64,000 bases of DNA from Mesostigma viride. Taxonomy: Eukaryota > Streptophyta > Mesostigmatophyceae > Mesostigmatales > Mesostigmataceae. Both the position numbers and the translations under genes were made by a program. The stretch's first letter is position 1. Each line of letters opens with the position of its first letter. Below are positions 19,810 through 30,180 of this stretch, in pieces. A model generated the notes under the pieces. It saw nothing but the letters and a program-made list of their open reading frames with translations. It did no database searches and was not told where the DNA came from. The stretch lies in assembly GCA_009746045.1 (NCBI GenBank), contig RPFO01000165.1, forward strand, positions 60,001-124,000, in the 5' to 3' direction.

Positions 19810-20430
19810 GCTTGTCATGTACCTACGCTTAACTGCAAACGCAAACTGTGCACGAAGCAAAAAGATTGGATGGCCAAGATCATGGCAAATACGAGGGCCG
19901 AAAACAATCCAACTTCATCTACATGTCCGAAATCCTCACGACGTTTCGATGCGCGCTTGAATGTCGAAGGCCTGCGCCGATTATCGATCATAAGTCGAAT
20001 GTGTAATTGTCGGCTTATGAGAACTGCTTTGCGACAGTATCACGTCAGGCCGTTCCTGTGCAGCCATTTTCCCTGTGCAGCGGGTTCACTTTCCGCATTA
20101 TTCATGGCTATCGAAGTTAATTCTTACCGACCCCGGCTGCCATGGCCACTGGCCACGCATATCAAGTTCAGGTATTCCCGACCAGCGCAGCAGATTTCTG
20201 TCGGAAGGCATCCTAAGCATCGTGATAAAAGAAATCCGAACAACAGACATTCATGCTGCATCTAAGGACATTATGGCATTTGTATATACTGCAAGTACAT
20301 GTATCGGCATTGCCGCGATTGCTAACCCCGACTCACCATGAACAGGAACTTTCCCTCTGCCTCCATGAAATGTACTTCGTGAAATGTACTGTAATACATA
20401 TGATGTACTACGATGATAATCATCCCAGCC
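19810..20430. other. Intergenic, no gene supported
   Basis: Open frames here carry no recognisable motif and have mixed composition. A few further CAAACG-like words occur at about 19,838. Nothing else was identified. Confidence 0.5.
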
Positions 20431-21032
20431 AAGCCATAGCACACCTTCCGTTTCGACCGCCATGTCGGCCACTAGTCCGGATAGCTCAATGTGCACCTGA
20501 CCTTGACACTTATTGCACAAACAGCCACAATTTTGCAAGCAAGAAGACATGGCTACCTCGGCATTCCATGAAATGTACTTCGTGAAATGCACTCCATGAA
20601 ATGTACTAAGGAACGTGATTGGCCGGCGTTCGCTCGCCAAATCTCGCGAAATGTACTAAGGCACGTGATTGGTCTCGCAAAATGTACTAAGGAACGTGAT
20701 TGGCCGGCGTTGATTCTGTAGGGATTTTTAATTGCAGCAAACAGAATCGATTCTGACCAATCACGTTCCTTATTAGTACATTTTGCGAGACCAATCACGT
20801 GCCTTAGTACATTTTGCGAGATTTGGCGAGCGAACGCCGGCCAATCACGTTCCTTAGTACATTTCACGGAGTGCATTTCACGAAGTACATTTCATGAAAT
20901 GCCGAGGTAGCCATGTCTTCTTGCTTGCAAAATTGTGGCTGTTTGTGCGATTAGTGTAAAGGTCAGGTGCACATTGAGCTATCCGGACTAGTGGCCGACA
21001 CGGCGGTCGAAACGGAAGGTGTGCTATGGCTT
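20431..21032. mobile_element. Foldback (long inverted repeat) element
   Basis: The left arm 20431-20719 is repeated in reverse complement at 20741-21032 around a loop of about 20 bp, so translations of the opposite strands read almost the same. Within each arm a block containing AAATGTACTAAGG(A/C)ACGTGATTGG recurs two or three times. Weaker mirrored similarity (TCCCAGC, ACGAT) continues just outside. No coding capacity was seen. It could extrude as a roughly 290-bp hairpin and resembles foldback/MITE-type elements. Confidence 0.8.
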
Positions 21033-21042
21033 TAATTGCTGG

Positions 21043-21620
21043 GACATAATCGTGGCTATCTGCTTCCTGGCTTTCGCTATCATGGTGATGGGACACCATG
21101 GGAAGCGCAAGTTCGCAGCCATAGTGCTAAGCGGCAGCACCCATGCCGGCAGCCTAGTGACCGACGAGACGTTCGACTGTAAGTGCGGCCACGAGTGCAT
21201 GAAGCCCATTAGAATATCACATCTCCAGGCATTGCGAAGCGCCTGCTTTTCGCCCCCGAGCAAGAGGACAGGAAGGCGGCGATAAAGCAGCAGCTGCACC
21301 AGGGGGGGTGCGACGCCATAACCACGATGTCGTCATCTACTCGTCACAAGTTCGTTCATGGCGCTGGTTTTCGGTTCGTTCTCGACGGGGGAGTCAAGGA
21401 TATGAACACAGGGTTTGTGACCCCTTTTCACTTTCGCGTTTGCGAGGCGGCCTTCAGGCACTGCCTGAAAATTAGCAACCACGTTTGGAACTCGTCGGAC
21501 CACCTGTGAAACTAATCACATTTGATGATGTGCTGGCGGGCCTGGGGATCGCATTTGAGCATTACTTCGAGCAGGGCTCAACAAGCTTGATGCGCCAACT
21601 CAACCCGAAGAAGCCCTAAG
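21043..21620 (+). pseudogene. Broken coding remnant of unknown function
   Basis: Protein-like stretches appear in shifting frames: FDCKCGHECMKPI with a Cys cluster (about 21,175), then after a shift at about 21,230 a run through FVHGAGFRFVLDGG and PFHFRVCEAAFRHCLKIS to a stop at 21,509, then LAGLGIAFEHYFEQG to 21,617. The phrase RVCEAAF..LKIS resembles the VCxxAF..GIS segment seen in some eukaryotic transposase-like proteins, but this is a weak match from memory. A GTAAGA donor-like site follows at about 21,627. Confidence 0.35.
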
Positions 21621-21949
21621 CTGCGGTAAGACATATATTTGTGTGGATGGCTCTTGATATCATGCTGAATTTCTAGTCTTCTCTAGGTGGACAGTTCATG
21701 TGCAGCCATACAGGTCATCCATGTGTGTTTTAACCATGTTGCATGTGCCACAGATATTATTAGCAGTATTTACTAAGTGTGCTGGAGTCGTTGTTGCATG
21801 CTTGTTGTATTTCACAGGTTCACGCCTGCATGAACGCATCGTTGATACTAATGATTATTCATATTGCATGACTGTTCTATTGGGGACGCCGCGCTTGATG
21901 TCACAACGTGGCTGAAAGGGTGCATCCACCGCGACTTTGGCCGGTGGAT
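21621..21949. other. Intergenic, AT-richer, no gene supported
   Basis: The sequence ends at the LTR of the second copy of element A; no motif was recognised. Confidence 0.5.
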
Positions 21950-22299
21950 AGTTGAGTAACTCTAGAGCCCTAGGATCTGGCTCTACTAAGTTCCCCATGT
22001 CCGTCCGCACGCCTTCTGCTAGCGTCCGCTAAGCCGCCGGCTATAATCCGGCGGTCCGACGCGGGCGACCGGTCTAAGGGCGGCGCCTAGGGCCGGCGCC
22101 ACCTAGGCCCCAGTCCGGGGCCTTATCCGGGTCGGTACGGACAGCTAGCCTGTCCCACGGTTACGGCTAACCGGATAGGCTTTGCTGGCTAAGACATAAA
22201 CCAGTGGTTGGCCAGCTCCGACAGCAGTTTTCTGTGTTCACCTTATCCCAAGCTCAACGTGACCGACCGCCATAGCTCAGCCGGTCGGGGGCTTTAACT
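21950..22299 (+). repeat. LTR of second element A copy (A')
   Basis: The 350 bp are homologous to the 345-bp LTR of element A, with a 3-bp insertion after CTCTA and a 2-bp G insertion near the end. Ends AGTTGAG...TTAACT are kept. No matching downstream LTR was found in the window. Confidence 0.9.
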
Positions 22300-22318
22300 T
22301 GTATTCATAAAAATCCCG

Positions 22319-24924
22319 ATGGCTTCCGGTACACGGAGCCGCACGGGCGAACACACAGATACGCCAAGTGGCGAGGCCGCAGGGACCGTCCTGCCACGCT
22401 TTAGTGCGGACGAGGCCACGAGGTTGATGCAAACCCTCGTGGCGCAACCTGAACTGGCCAAGCAGTTCAAGCATTTGATGCTTGCTGCTGACGATGCACT
22501 GAATCGCGGCCCTCTGAAGCAAACGGAGGTGCCCGCAGATCTACCGGCCGACTATACGGCGGACGACGCAGCAGATTTTCTGGCTGCTCTCAAGCGTCTG
22601 CGCGATGGACGCGCGGACAAAGATTCGGAGCTGATTGGCAAGTTCCGTGCAGTATTCTGCAGTACAACCAAGCACCCAAACATTGCCAATCTAGTTCGCA
22701 TTGCGGACGACAACAAACAAACCTGGGAAGTTTTTTACAACGGTCTAGATGCCTGCCACTTGTCGCGGTCTAAGGAAGAGGCCGACGAGCAAGCCTTCAA
22801 TGACTTCGAGGGCTATGCAGTTAATAAGGCAAATTTGCCCGGGGCTGCACGTGATTTCCAGGTCTTCGTGCACAAGCACAAGCTGCTAGATACTCTCAAG
22901 CCCATTTTCCTGTGCAATCGATTTCTCAAGAAATGCGACCTGTCGTCGGATGTGCATCTGACCATAGCGACGGAACTCAAAAAGAAGAGTGCTGTCAGTT
23001 TCGACGAGGGCATGCTGTATTTGATCTCATGCTTCAAGAGTGCGCAGTCCAAGCCGACTGCCTCGGCCGCTCTGCCATCCCTGCGCACGGTGGATACCGG
23101 CGCGTCTTCTTCTTCAGGCGCAGAGGCTCCAATTACGCGGTCGGAGCTTACGGCCATCCTGAAAAAGGTCGTCGGCCACGGCAACAACGGGGGCCAGCGA
23201 GGGCGCAAGCGCGGGCATGGTGGCGACGCCAAGCAGGGTGATAATCCCCCGGCCAAGCGGCAGCAGGGGGCGTCTACTGACCGCAAGCAACGCTGTGAGC
23301 GCTGCTTCGGACATCGCCATGTCCGGGATGACTGCCGGGTTCGCCCGGACCTGGAGCTTGAGGACAACCTTTGCCGCAAGTGCCACGACGTTCTGCGTGG
23401 TCACAGCGTGGAGGCGTGCAAGGCCAAGCGCATCGTCGTCCACGGCACACGCGAGGAGTGGGCAGAGCGACGGGCAGCACGAAAGTCAGGTGAGAGCACG
23501 CTCGATACCCCTTCTTTTGCTCCATGCGTCACGCTGAACCGGGCCGTCGTAGAGCCTGACGTCGTTAATTCCTAAAAGCAACGTGACTGCATCCCCTGTC
23601 TCATTCCGTGATGTGCTCACGCAATCCGTTGATGCTGCTCTGGCACTGTCGCGCCAGGATCACGTGCTTACTGAGCACGGATCTACAATGCGTGACCTAA
23701 GCAATGTGGTGCCTTCTAGGTCGGGTGTGTACAACGCCGAGCGACCAAGCACTACTGCAGCACCCCAGCTAGATACTGGGGCGGTTGGGCCTATGAGGAA
23801 TGTTGTGACAGTGCAAGAGAATGCTGAGCGGGCAGATGTTCTCAGTACACACCACCCTAGTGTGGATCTTCACATTGGCAAGGTGCTCACACGGGCGGCC
23901 TTTCGTGCAGCCTCTGAAGCTGCCCAGTTAGCCAATGTCACTACCCCAGTAGTCACCCCACCTGTTGAGAATCCTGACAATGCCACTGCACCTCAGGCTG
24001 TCACCCTGAAACTGTTAGCATACCAGATGCACCGTGCATACGGGCATGAGGCCCAAGCCGAGGTAGAGGGGGCACACATGTTAGGGGCACCTTTATACAA
24101 CGAGCTGAAGAATGTGCGTGCTCAGTGTCCTGCCTGCATCAAGATCAGGAAGAAGTTGCGTAGGCGGCATGCCAAGACTCCACCCTTGGAGCGAGGGTAC
24201 CTTGTGGGGGATGTCATGCACATGGAAGGGGGGGACACCTATTTCATAGTCAAGGATAGGTTCAGCAAGGTCACCTACATAAAGCCGCTGCCCCACATGT
24301 TTGAGGCTGACCTGCACAGGGCTATCAAGATCAGCCTGGCTTTCTTTCATCCCGTAGTGAAGCTCATGCTAGACCAGCAGTTCCGCTGTGTGCAAGGTTT
24401 GCCGGGGATGGAGGCCGTGGTCATCGTGGGGCGTGAGGATCACGGCAATATGGGCATGATAGATCGCACTGTAAGCTATGTCAAGACTGTGGCAGCCAAG
24501 CGACAGGATAACCCACATGGCAAATCCTACGCGGTCAAGACGGCGTGGTGCAAGGAGCTCATGCATGTGTGCAATCATAGGCACGTGCTCGATGTCAAGG
24601 GCTTTGGGCTAGTCACGCCTCGGGGGCTGTCAGCGGGCACCTACTCACCCGAGGTAGTAGAGGCATACCAACAGCATCTACAGGATACCGCCGCCAAGCT
24701 GCGGCTCAAGGATGCCACGCTACCTGATTTGTCTAGCGCTTTTGAGGTCGGGCAGTTGGTCATGTTCCACAAGGAGAGCTCGCCCAGTGGCAAACGGGGC
24801 ACTCCATGCAGGGGCCTGGGGCCATCACAAAGTTAGACTGGCCGCTGCGGGTCATAGACATAGAGTGGAATGATCGGGTGTACAGGGTACCATGGGCATC
24901 GGTGGCAGGCTATAAGCAAGGGGA
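22319..24924 (+). pseudogene. Element A' gag-integrase, frameshifted and 3'-truncated
   Basis: This is nearly identical to element A ORF1 from its ATG. Breaks relative to A: an extra codon at about 22,754 (harmless), a 4-bp AATT insertion at about 23,569 that creates a stop at 23,575, and a 2-bp TC insertion near 24,802. The integrase keeps the Asp in place of Glu (GMIDR). Similarity to A ends at about 24,924, after GGCTATAAGCAAGGGGA. The protease, RT, RNase H and 3' LTR are absent, so the copy was truncated or recombined. Confidence 0.9.
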
Positions 24925-26860
24925 AATCGATGGACGCATTTCCGAAGAAGCCAGCCGCGGGCCACACCCATGGCGCGGGCGTGGGCGCGGGCGGGGGCGG
25001 GGGAGAAGGCGCGGGTGCGGGCGCGGGCGCCACCCAAGGCGCGGGCGCGGGTGTTACCAAAGGCGCGGGCGCGGGCGCGGCCGGGCGCGGGCCCGGGCGG
25101 GGGCGGGGGCGGGGGCGCAGGCGCCGGCACGGGTGCGGGCGCGGGCGCCACCCAAGGCGCGCGCGCGGGCGCGGGCGGGGATGGGGGCGCAGGCGCCGGC
25201 GCGGGTGCGGGCGCGGGCGCCACCGCCGACTTGGATGATGAGCCAGCAACCGAAGCCGAGAGGGAGAGGCACCGCTCTTCGAAGGTGTTCGATCTCGAAG
25301 TGTTTTGGGGGCCGGATATGACCGTGTATGTCCGCGGGCGCCTAGCGGCATCGGAGACGTTGGTAAATGCACCGGTGAACAAGTGGCAGTCCACAGGGCC
25401 TAATGGCGAGGCTTGTGACGGGGTCACGCCCATTGGGTACACCCCGCAGGGAGATCCTGTCTAGGGGTGCCTCCTCATAGAGCGTGGCAAGGCCCCCACC
25501 AAAGGAAGTCCTGGTCTAGTGCCGCTTTTTGAATGGGACGAGGGCGGTGCCAGAAGATGTACCTGCGCTAGCCTTCACAGCCTTTTTACCGACATCGTCG
25601 CCGCTGAGAAGCAGCAGTTGCTGGACGGATGGATTGAGCAGGTGCCAGAGTCCGTGGAGGATGTGCGTGCCAACAACGAGAATCTGTTCGACATCATGGA
25701 GCAAAAGCTCAAAGAGAAGCGTGAACTGCAAGCGAACAAGGCGGTACCCTTACCGCTGCGATCTGCAGGCGACCAGTCGGTTGCGCGGGCAACACAAGCG
25801 CTGAGGCTGCCCATAAAACAAGTCATCTCACACGTCGCTTGCCCTGCCCGCGAGATTCAAGCGCAGATCAACCGCATGTGCGCCCGCTGCGCGAGGGAGC
25901 ACATCAACGGCAACGCCCGCTTTGCGCACACTGATTTCCGGCAGGCACACCTTCAAGGTGAATGGAAGCCTCATACGACGCGGCGACCTACTCGTTGTTA
26001 AGCGGCCAGCCGTCACCTGCGGGCAGGGAATGCCGTGGGCACCACACATGCTGGTGAAGGTCCTTGATCTGGAAGGCGATCGCACGGAGCGTGACAGCAT
26101 TGTCGCCTCTCCTTACTACGCACCGTCGTGGACGGGCCAGTTTTCTAGAGTGACATTAGGTGGCGGCAGCGCAGGGATGACGGTCCCCATTTCTGATGTA
26201 CACCTGCAGCACTGGACAGTGGGCGGTACGGCAGAGGTGCACCAGCCTGAGCTGATCAGTACCGGCAAACTGTCAGCTGCCACGGTGGCGGCGTTGAAAG
26301 AGCACCCGCAGATTGACTTTGAGCATTACAAGACTGCCACCGCCGCCAGGGCAGCAGCAAAGGATGACTGCAATGCCTACTTTGCCGAGCATGGAGCACG
26401 TGCGCTTATCGGGATGCGCCTGTGTGCCCTGTTTCCGGGGACAGCGAGGAAGAGGGAGCGCTTCCATGGCTGGGTCACTAAGGTTCAGGAAAGGGGAGGT
26501 CACCTGCTCATCAAGGCGATGTGGGCTGATGGGCAGTATGAGGACTATCATGCCCTGGCGGAGGTGACGCAGTTCGTGTGCAGCTGCCCACACCCAGTTG
26601 AGGCACTTGGCCGCGCTCGCTTCTTTTCACAGGAGGCTGGCACCGTGAACGCAGGTGATGGCACCCACATGGACGATGTCGTCCCTACTGTGCACAGTGA
26701 CAGTGAAGGCGGGGAGGAGGGGGAAGAGGGAGAGGAAGAGGGGGAGGAAGAGGGGGAGGAGGAGGGGGAGGAGGAGGGAGAGGGGGAGGGGGAGGAGGAA
26801 GAGGGAGAGGGAGAGGAAGAGGAGGATGCGGAATGGGAGCTGGGGATGACTGGTAGATGA
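24925..26860 (+). CDS. Unknown coding region joined to A', in two frames with one stop
   Basis: A Gly/Ala-rich low-complexity stretch (24,955-25,225) leads into an open frame (FDLEVFWGPDMTVYVRG) that meets TAG at 25,462. It continues in the same frame through a helical segment (WIEQVPESVEDVRANNENLF) to 26,001. An overlapping frame then runs 25,922-26,860: a beta-rich part (IRRGDLLVVKRP, MLVKVLDLEG, PYYAPSW), a second such segment (FHGWVTKV, KAMWADGQYEDYHAL) and a Glu/Gly-rich acidic tail of about 45 residues. The beta-rich parts faintly resemble BAH- or Tudor-like small domains; I do not recognise the family. It may be a host gene, a pseudogene, or spliced. Confidence 0.45.
24955..25225. repeat. 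(GCGGGC)-rich low-complexity tract
   Basis: Degenerate GCGGGCGCGGGC-type repeats, interspersed with GGCGCCACCCAAGGCGCG, are open in all three plus frames, so open frames here are no evidence of coding by themselves. Confidence 0.8.
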
Positions 26861-27288
26861 GACGGTGGCAGCCATCTACCGGCGCATGGAATGAAGTGGT
26901 ACACAAGTTTACTCATGGTTATCGGCAAGTAGAGCATGCACGCCTGGCCTAGTTGCATTTAAATCAATGAGTTGAGTTTGGAGATCGAGGCTGCATTTTG
27001 CTTGGATGAAGAATGTGTTAGCATGGCCAAACTTTTATGGCTTGTAGCCAAATCCTCTTGGGGTATGCAGTGTACTAGCGGTGTGCAATTGCGAGGATTC
27101 CTGTCTTGTAGAGATGTGGCCTCTCACCCTGCAGCCTGGTAGATGTGTTGGCATGCAGCCACCCATCATTGGTCATCCGATCTGGTGTGATTTGCATTTG
27201 CACACCTTGTATTAAGGCCATGATTTAATATTGTCTTGTTATTTTTAGTGTGTATATGCGAAAAGAGGCATAATATGCTCATATATAG
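26861..27288. other. AT-rich intergenic, no gene supported
   Basis: The base composition drops sharply in GC after the acidic-tail ORF. Possible 3' untranslated sequence; nothing recognised. Confidence 0.5.
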
Positions 27289-28070
27289 TGCTAGCAAATG
27301 TCACTACCTTTACCTATGCCTGACCTTACAAGTTGAGGATGGTCTAATGTAGTGGCAAACAGGTTATTTACAACAATTCACAGTTTTCTGACATAGTTTG
27401 AGGCAACTATACTTACCAAAATGCTTGAAAAAGGCAAAAATTGCACCATTTATGCTAGCAAACGTCACTATTTTGAGATCAAACTGGGCCCAAACTTGGC
27501 CCATGGTCTCTAATCTAGTGGTGTTTAGGTTGCTTCCAACATTTCATAGCTTTCTGACATAGTTTGATATTGTTTAGTAGCTTACACTGAGCAAAATGCT
27601 TGAAAATGGCAAAAAATGCACCATTTATGCTAGCAAACGTCACTATTTTGACATCAACTGAGCCCAAACTTGGCCCATGGTCTAATCTAGTGGTGTTTAG
27701 GTTGCTTCCAATATTTCATAGCTTTATGACGTAGTTTGATATTGTTTAGTAGCTTACACTGAGCAAAATGCTTGAAAATGGCAAAAAATGCAGTATTTAT
27801 GCTAGCAAACGTCACTATTTTGAGTTCAGATTGACCCCAAACTTTGTGCATGGTCTATTCTAGTGGTAAGTAGGTTGCTTGCAAATATCCATGATGGTTT
27901 GACGTGATTTAGTACTGTTTCCTATTTATTACTATTTAATTTAATTTAAAATGACAAAAATGTACCTTTATTGCTAGCAAATGTCACCAAGATGACGTCC
28001 GATCGATACCAAACTTTGTACGAGGTCTATTTTGGTTGCAAACATCATGCATGACAATTTTCAGCATAAA
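27289..28070. repeat. Tandem satellite, period about 172 bp
   Basis: The word TGCTAGCAAA(C/T)GTCAC recurs at about 27,289, 27,453, 27,628, 27,800 and 27,972 (spacings 164-175). Each is embedded in a longer unit that also contains CTTGAAAATGGCAAAAA, CATGGTCTA and TAGTGGT. The two middle copies are most alike and the outer ones more diverged, as expected for an ageing array. AT-rich with no open frame of note. Confidence 0.88.
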
Positions 28071-28436
28071 AAGACAAGCTTCGGTACGAAGTACATTTTG
28101 CGTGCTGCATGGAGTAGATTCTTAATGGCTGGTAGTAGGGATCGCATGGTTCGCACCGACAACTCGCAGCCTTCGAAAAGAACGAGGAGGTAGAACTTAA
28201 ACGCGTCTCCGATACACGGGGTGGTAAAGTGCTCGGCCCGAAACCGATGCCACGTGTCAGCCGGACAGTGTAGAATCAGAGATATCGGCGAAATATTTTC
28301 GTTGACTTTGACTGATTGTCTGACCGGCCGACTGACTGTCTGACTTACCGACTGGATGTCTGACTGACTGACCGAATGACAGACTGACTGTCGGCTGACA
28401 GACTAACTGGGCGAATGAACGAATTAATGACTTGAT

Positions 28437-28664
28437 GAATGAATGAATGAATGAATGAATGAATGAATGAATGAATGAATGAATGAATGAATGAATGAAT
28501 GAATGAATGAATGAATGAATGAATGAATGAATGAATGAATGAATGAATGAATGAATGAATGAATGAATGAATGAATGAATGAATGAATGAATGAATGAAT
28601 GAATGAATGAATGAATGAATGAATGAATGAATGAATGAATGAATGAATGAATGAATGAATGAAT
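28437..28664. repeat. (GAAT)n microsatellite
   Basis: About 57 uninterrupted copies of the tetranucleotide GAAT, with degenerate GAATGACT-type copies continuing to about 28,780. Confidence 0.97.
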
Positions 28665-28855
28665 GACTTGCTGAATGAATGAATGAATGAATGACTAGTT
28701 GAATGACTGGTTGAATGACTTGCTGATTGAATGACTAACTGAATGAATGAATGAACAAATGAATGAACAAGTGAATGAACAAGTGAATGGTTTTATTTAT
28801 TTATGAATCATTTATTGAATTTAATCACAAACTCCTTGTTTCTTTGATGAATGAA

Positions 28856-29461
28856 CTAGCAAGCAAAATAAAAAAGAGTGCCCCCGCTGCAGTGGACACT
28901 GGAGTAGGCCAGCTGCCTCTTGAATTCAGAGAAATTAAGTTTCAGAGCCTCGTTCACCTCCTTCATCAACTCGGTGGCTTCCTCAGGAGAGAAATGGGAC
29001 TCGATGTGAGCGCGGTACTCAGACCTGTACAACTCCATGAGCACAAGTCCGCGTTCCTCGGACTTGATCTTCCTGTCAAATGCAGGAAGAGAGTCGACGT
29101 GCTCCTTCGCCATCTGAGCAACGCGGGGAAGATAAGATTTCCACACGCGGCGACGCAAGAGGTCGTTACAGCTCGTGGAAAGGGATTCCACATCCTTCCT
29201 GGTGATGACATTCGACATCTTGATCCACCGCTCAACCCCCCAAAGAGAATTGACTCCCCACTTGTCCGCGCGCAACTTGCGGAAAAGGCGGCCATTGGAG
29301 TGGCAAAAGAAGCCATCGCTCCTGCGCCCAGTGCGTCGGCGGAAAGCGATTTCAGCCTCGATGAGCTCCAGCCACTTGCCCGCGCGCCATTCCTTGTCGA
29401 ATTTGACAGCGTCAAATTGCGCCTGAGTGGACTTGTCGACGCCAGTCACAGCGATGGCCAT
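28856..29461 (-). CDS. Small gene of unknown function
   Basis: The ORF has 201 codons from ATG 29461 and is uninterrupted. The product is highly charged and mostly helical (RRRTGRRSDGFF, KMSNVITRKDVESL, EERGLVLMELYRSEYRAHIESHFSPEEATELMKEV). Base composition and codon use look coding, and the alternative strand reads poorly. Directly upstream, a 25-codon frame from ATG 29541 reads SLPDEIVNQIV, the opening of an F-box, and ends in a TGA that overlaps this start. A frameshift or an unrecognised intron could join them into an F-box-like protein. No function is assigned. Confidence 0.6.
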   Translation of the reverse strand: MAIAVTGVDKSTQAQFDAVKFDKEWRAGKWLELIEAEIAFRRRTGRRSDGFFCHSNGRLFRKLRADKWGVNSLWGVERWIKMSNVITRKDVESLSTSCNDLLRRRVWKSYLPRVAQMAKEHVDSLPAFDRKIKSEERGLVLMELYRSEYRAHIESHFSPEEATELMKEVNEALKLNFSEFKRQLAYSSVHCSGGTLFYFAC

Positions 29462-29466
29462 GACAA

Positions 29467-29541
29467 GCGAACGATTTGGTTCACGATTTCGTCAGGAAGG
29501 CTGCTAAAGCTCGCGGCGGCCATATCTTTCTTTGCTTTTTT
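29467..29541 (-). CDS. F-box-like N-terminal mini-frame upstream of the 201-codon ORF
   Basis: Starting at ATG 29541, the frame encodes about 25 residues containing SLPDEIVNQIVRLSW, which fits the first helix of an F-box (LPDEI..I). It ends at TGA overlapping the following ATG. It may be the true 5' end of the neighbouring gene, broken by an indel, or an upstream ORF. Confidence 0.35.
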
Positions 29542-30068
29542 TGTGCCGTAAAAATAATTGTGTCCGGAGACAGAGTCTTGTTGTGAGTTAGCATTAGGCG
29601 AGAATGAGGCGAGAAGGGGGAGTGGGAACGAGTTTGTAGTCTCTCCCTACCACATGAAATGGGCTCCTTTTTCACGCGGTTGGCGGTTACGCGGCCCGAC
29701 CGGCGGTTTCTGTGTCCGTGGACACGAAACCGGCCCAGCGGTAGTGTCCATAGCAATACCCCACCACACTCATCGAAAATGGCTGTGTTTGGGGGTATAT
29801 TTTTCGCGACCGGTTCAGTCCTTTTTGGTGCCCAAGTACCGTCGAACCACTGCGCGGTGCCTAAAATTTAGTAACGGAAACTGAGAGAACCGAAACTGTA
29901 GGATGCTGTCATGGACCGTATGAAGGAATTTTGTCGCCCGTACGAGGGATTTCAAACACCGTACAAGGAGTTGTCATGGACCGTATCCGTAACCGTACGA
30001 TGGAACCGCGAGTTATAGTGACCACCTGCCTCCGTGGCAGGGCAGGCAGGGAAGGTAGGCTATGGCAC
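29542..30068. other. Intergenic; carries a dispersed 45-bp repeat
   Basis: At about 29,747-29,795 a segment (TAGCAATACCCCACCACACT and onward through AAAATGGCTGTGTTTG) recurs in reverse complement at about 49,350-49,400. TGTCATGGACCGTAT occurs twice (about 29,908 and 29,972). No gene was seen. Confidence 0.6.
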
Positions 30069-30180
30069 AGTTACGTTAAACAGTGCCGGAACCTTTTGCC
30101 GCCTGAGGCAAATCGGGCCGGAACACTATTTTGCCCGGAATAACCACTTCCGAGCACCCAAGTTAATTCGGCCGAATTAA
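30069..30180 (+). repeat. Copy 1 of repeat unit U
   Basis: The unit of about 108 bp runs from AGTTACGTTAAACAGTGCCG to the palindromic end AATTCGGCCGAATT. Further copies in both orientations lie at 31,879-32,975. Copy 1 is followed by AACCCCTAAATGG and the copy at 31,879 is preceded by its reverse complement, so the 1.7 kb between them is bracketed by an extended inverted repeat. Confidence 0.85.

Noticed and set aside
28437-28780. CRISPR-like or phase-variation array
   Set aside because: Uninterrupted tetranucleotides without spacers in eukaryotic sequence.
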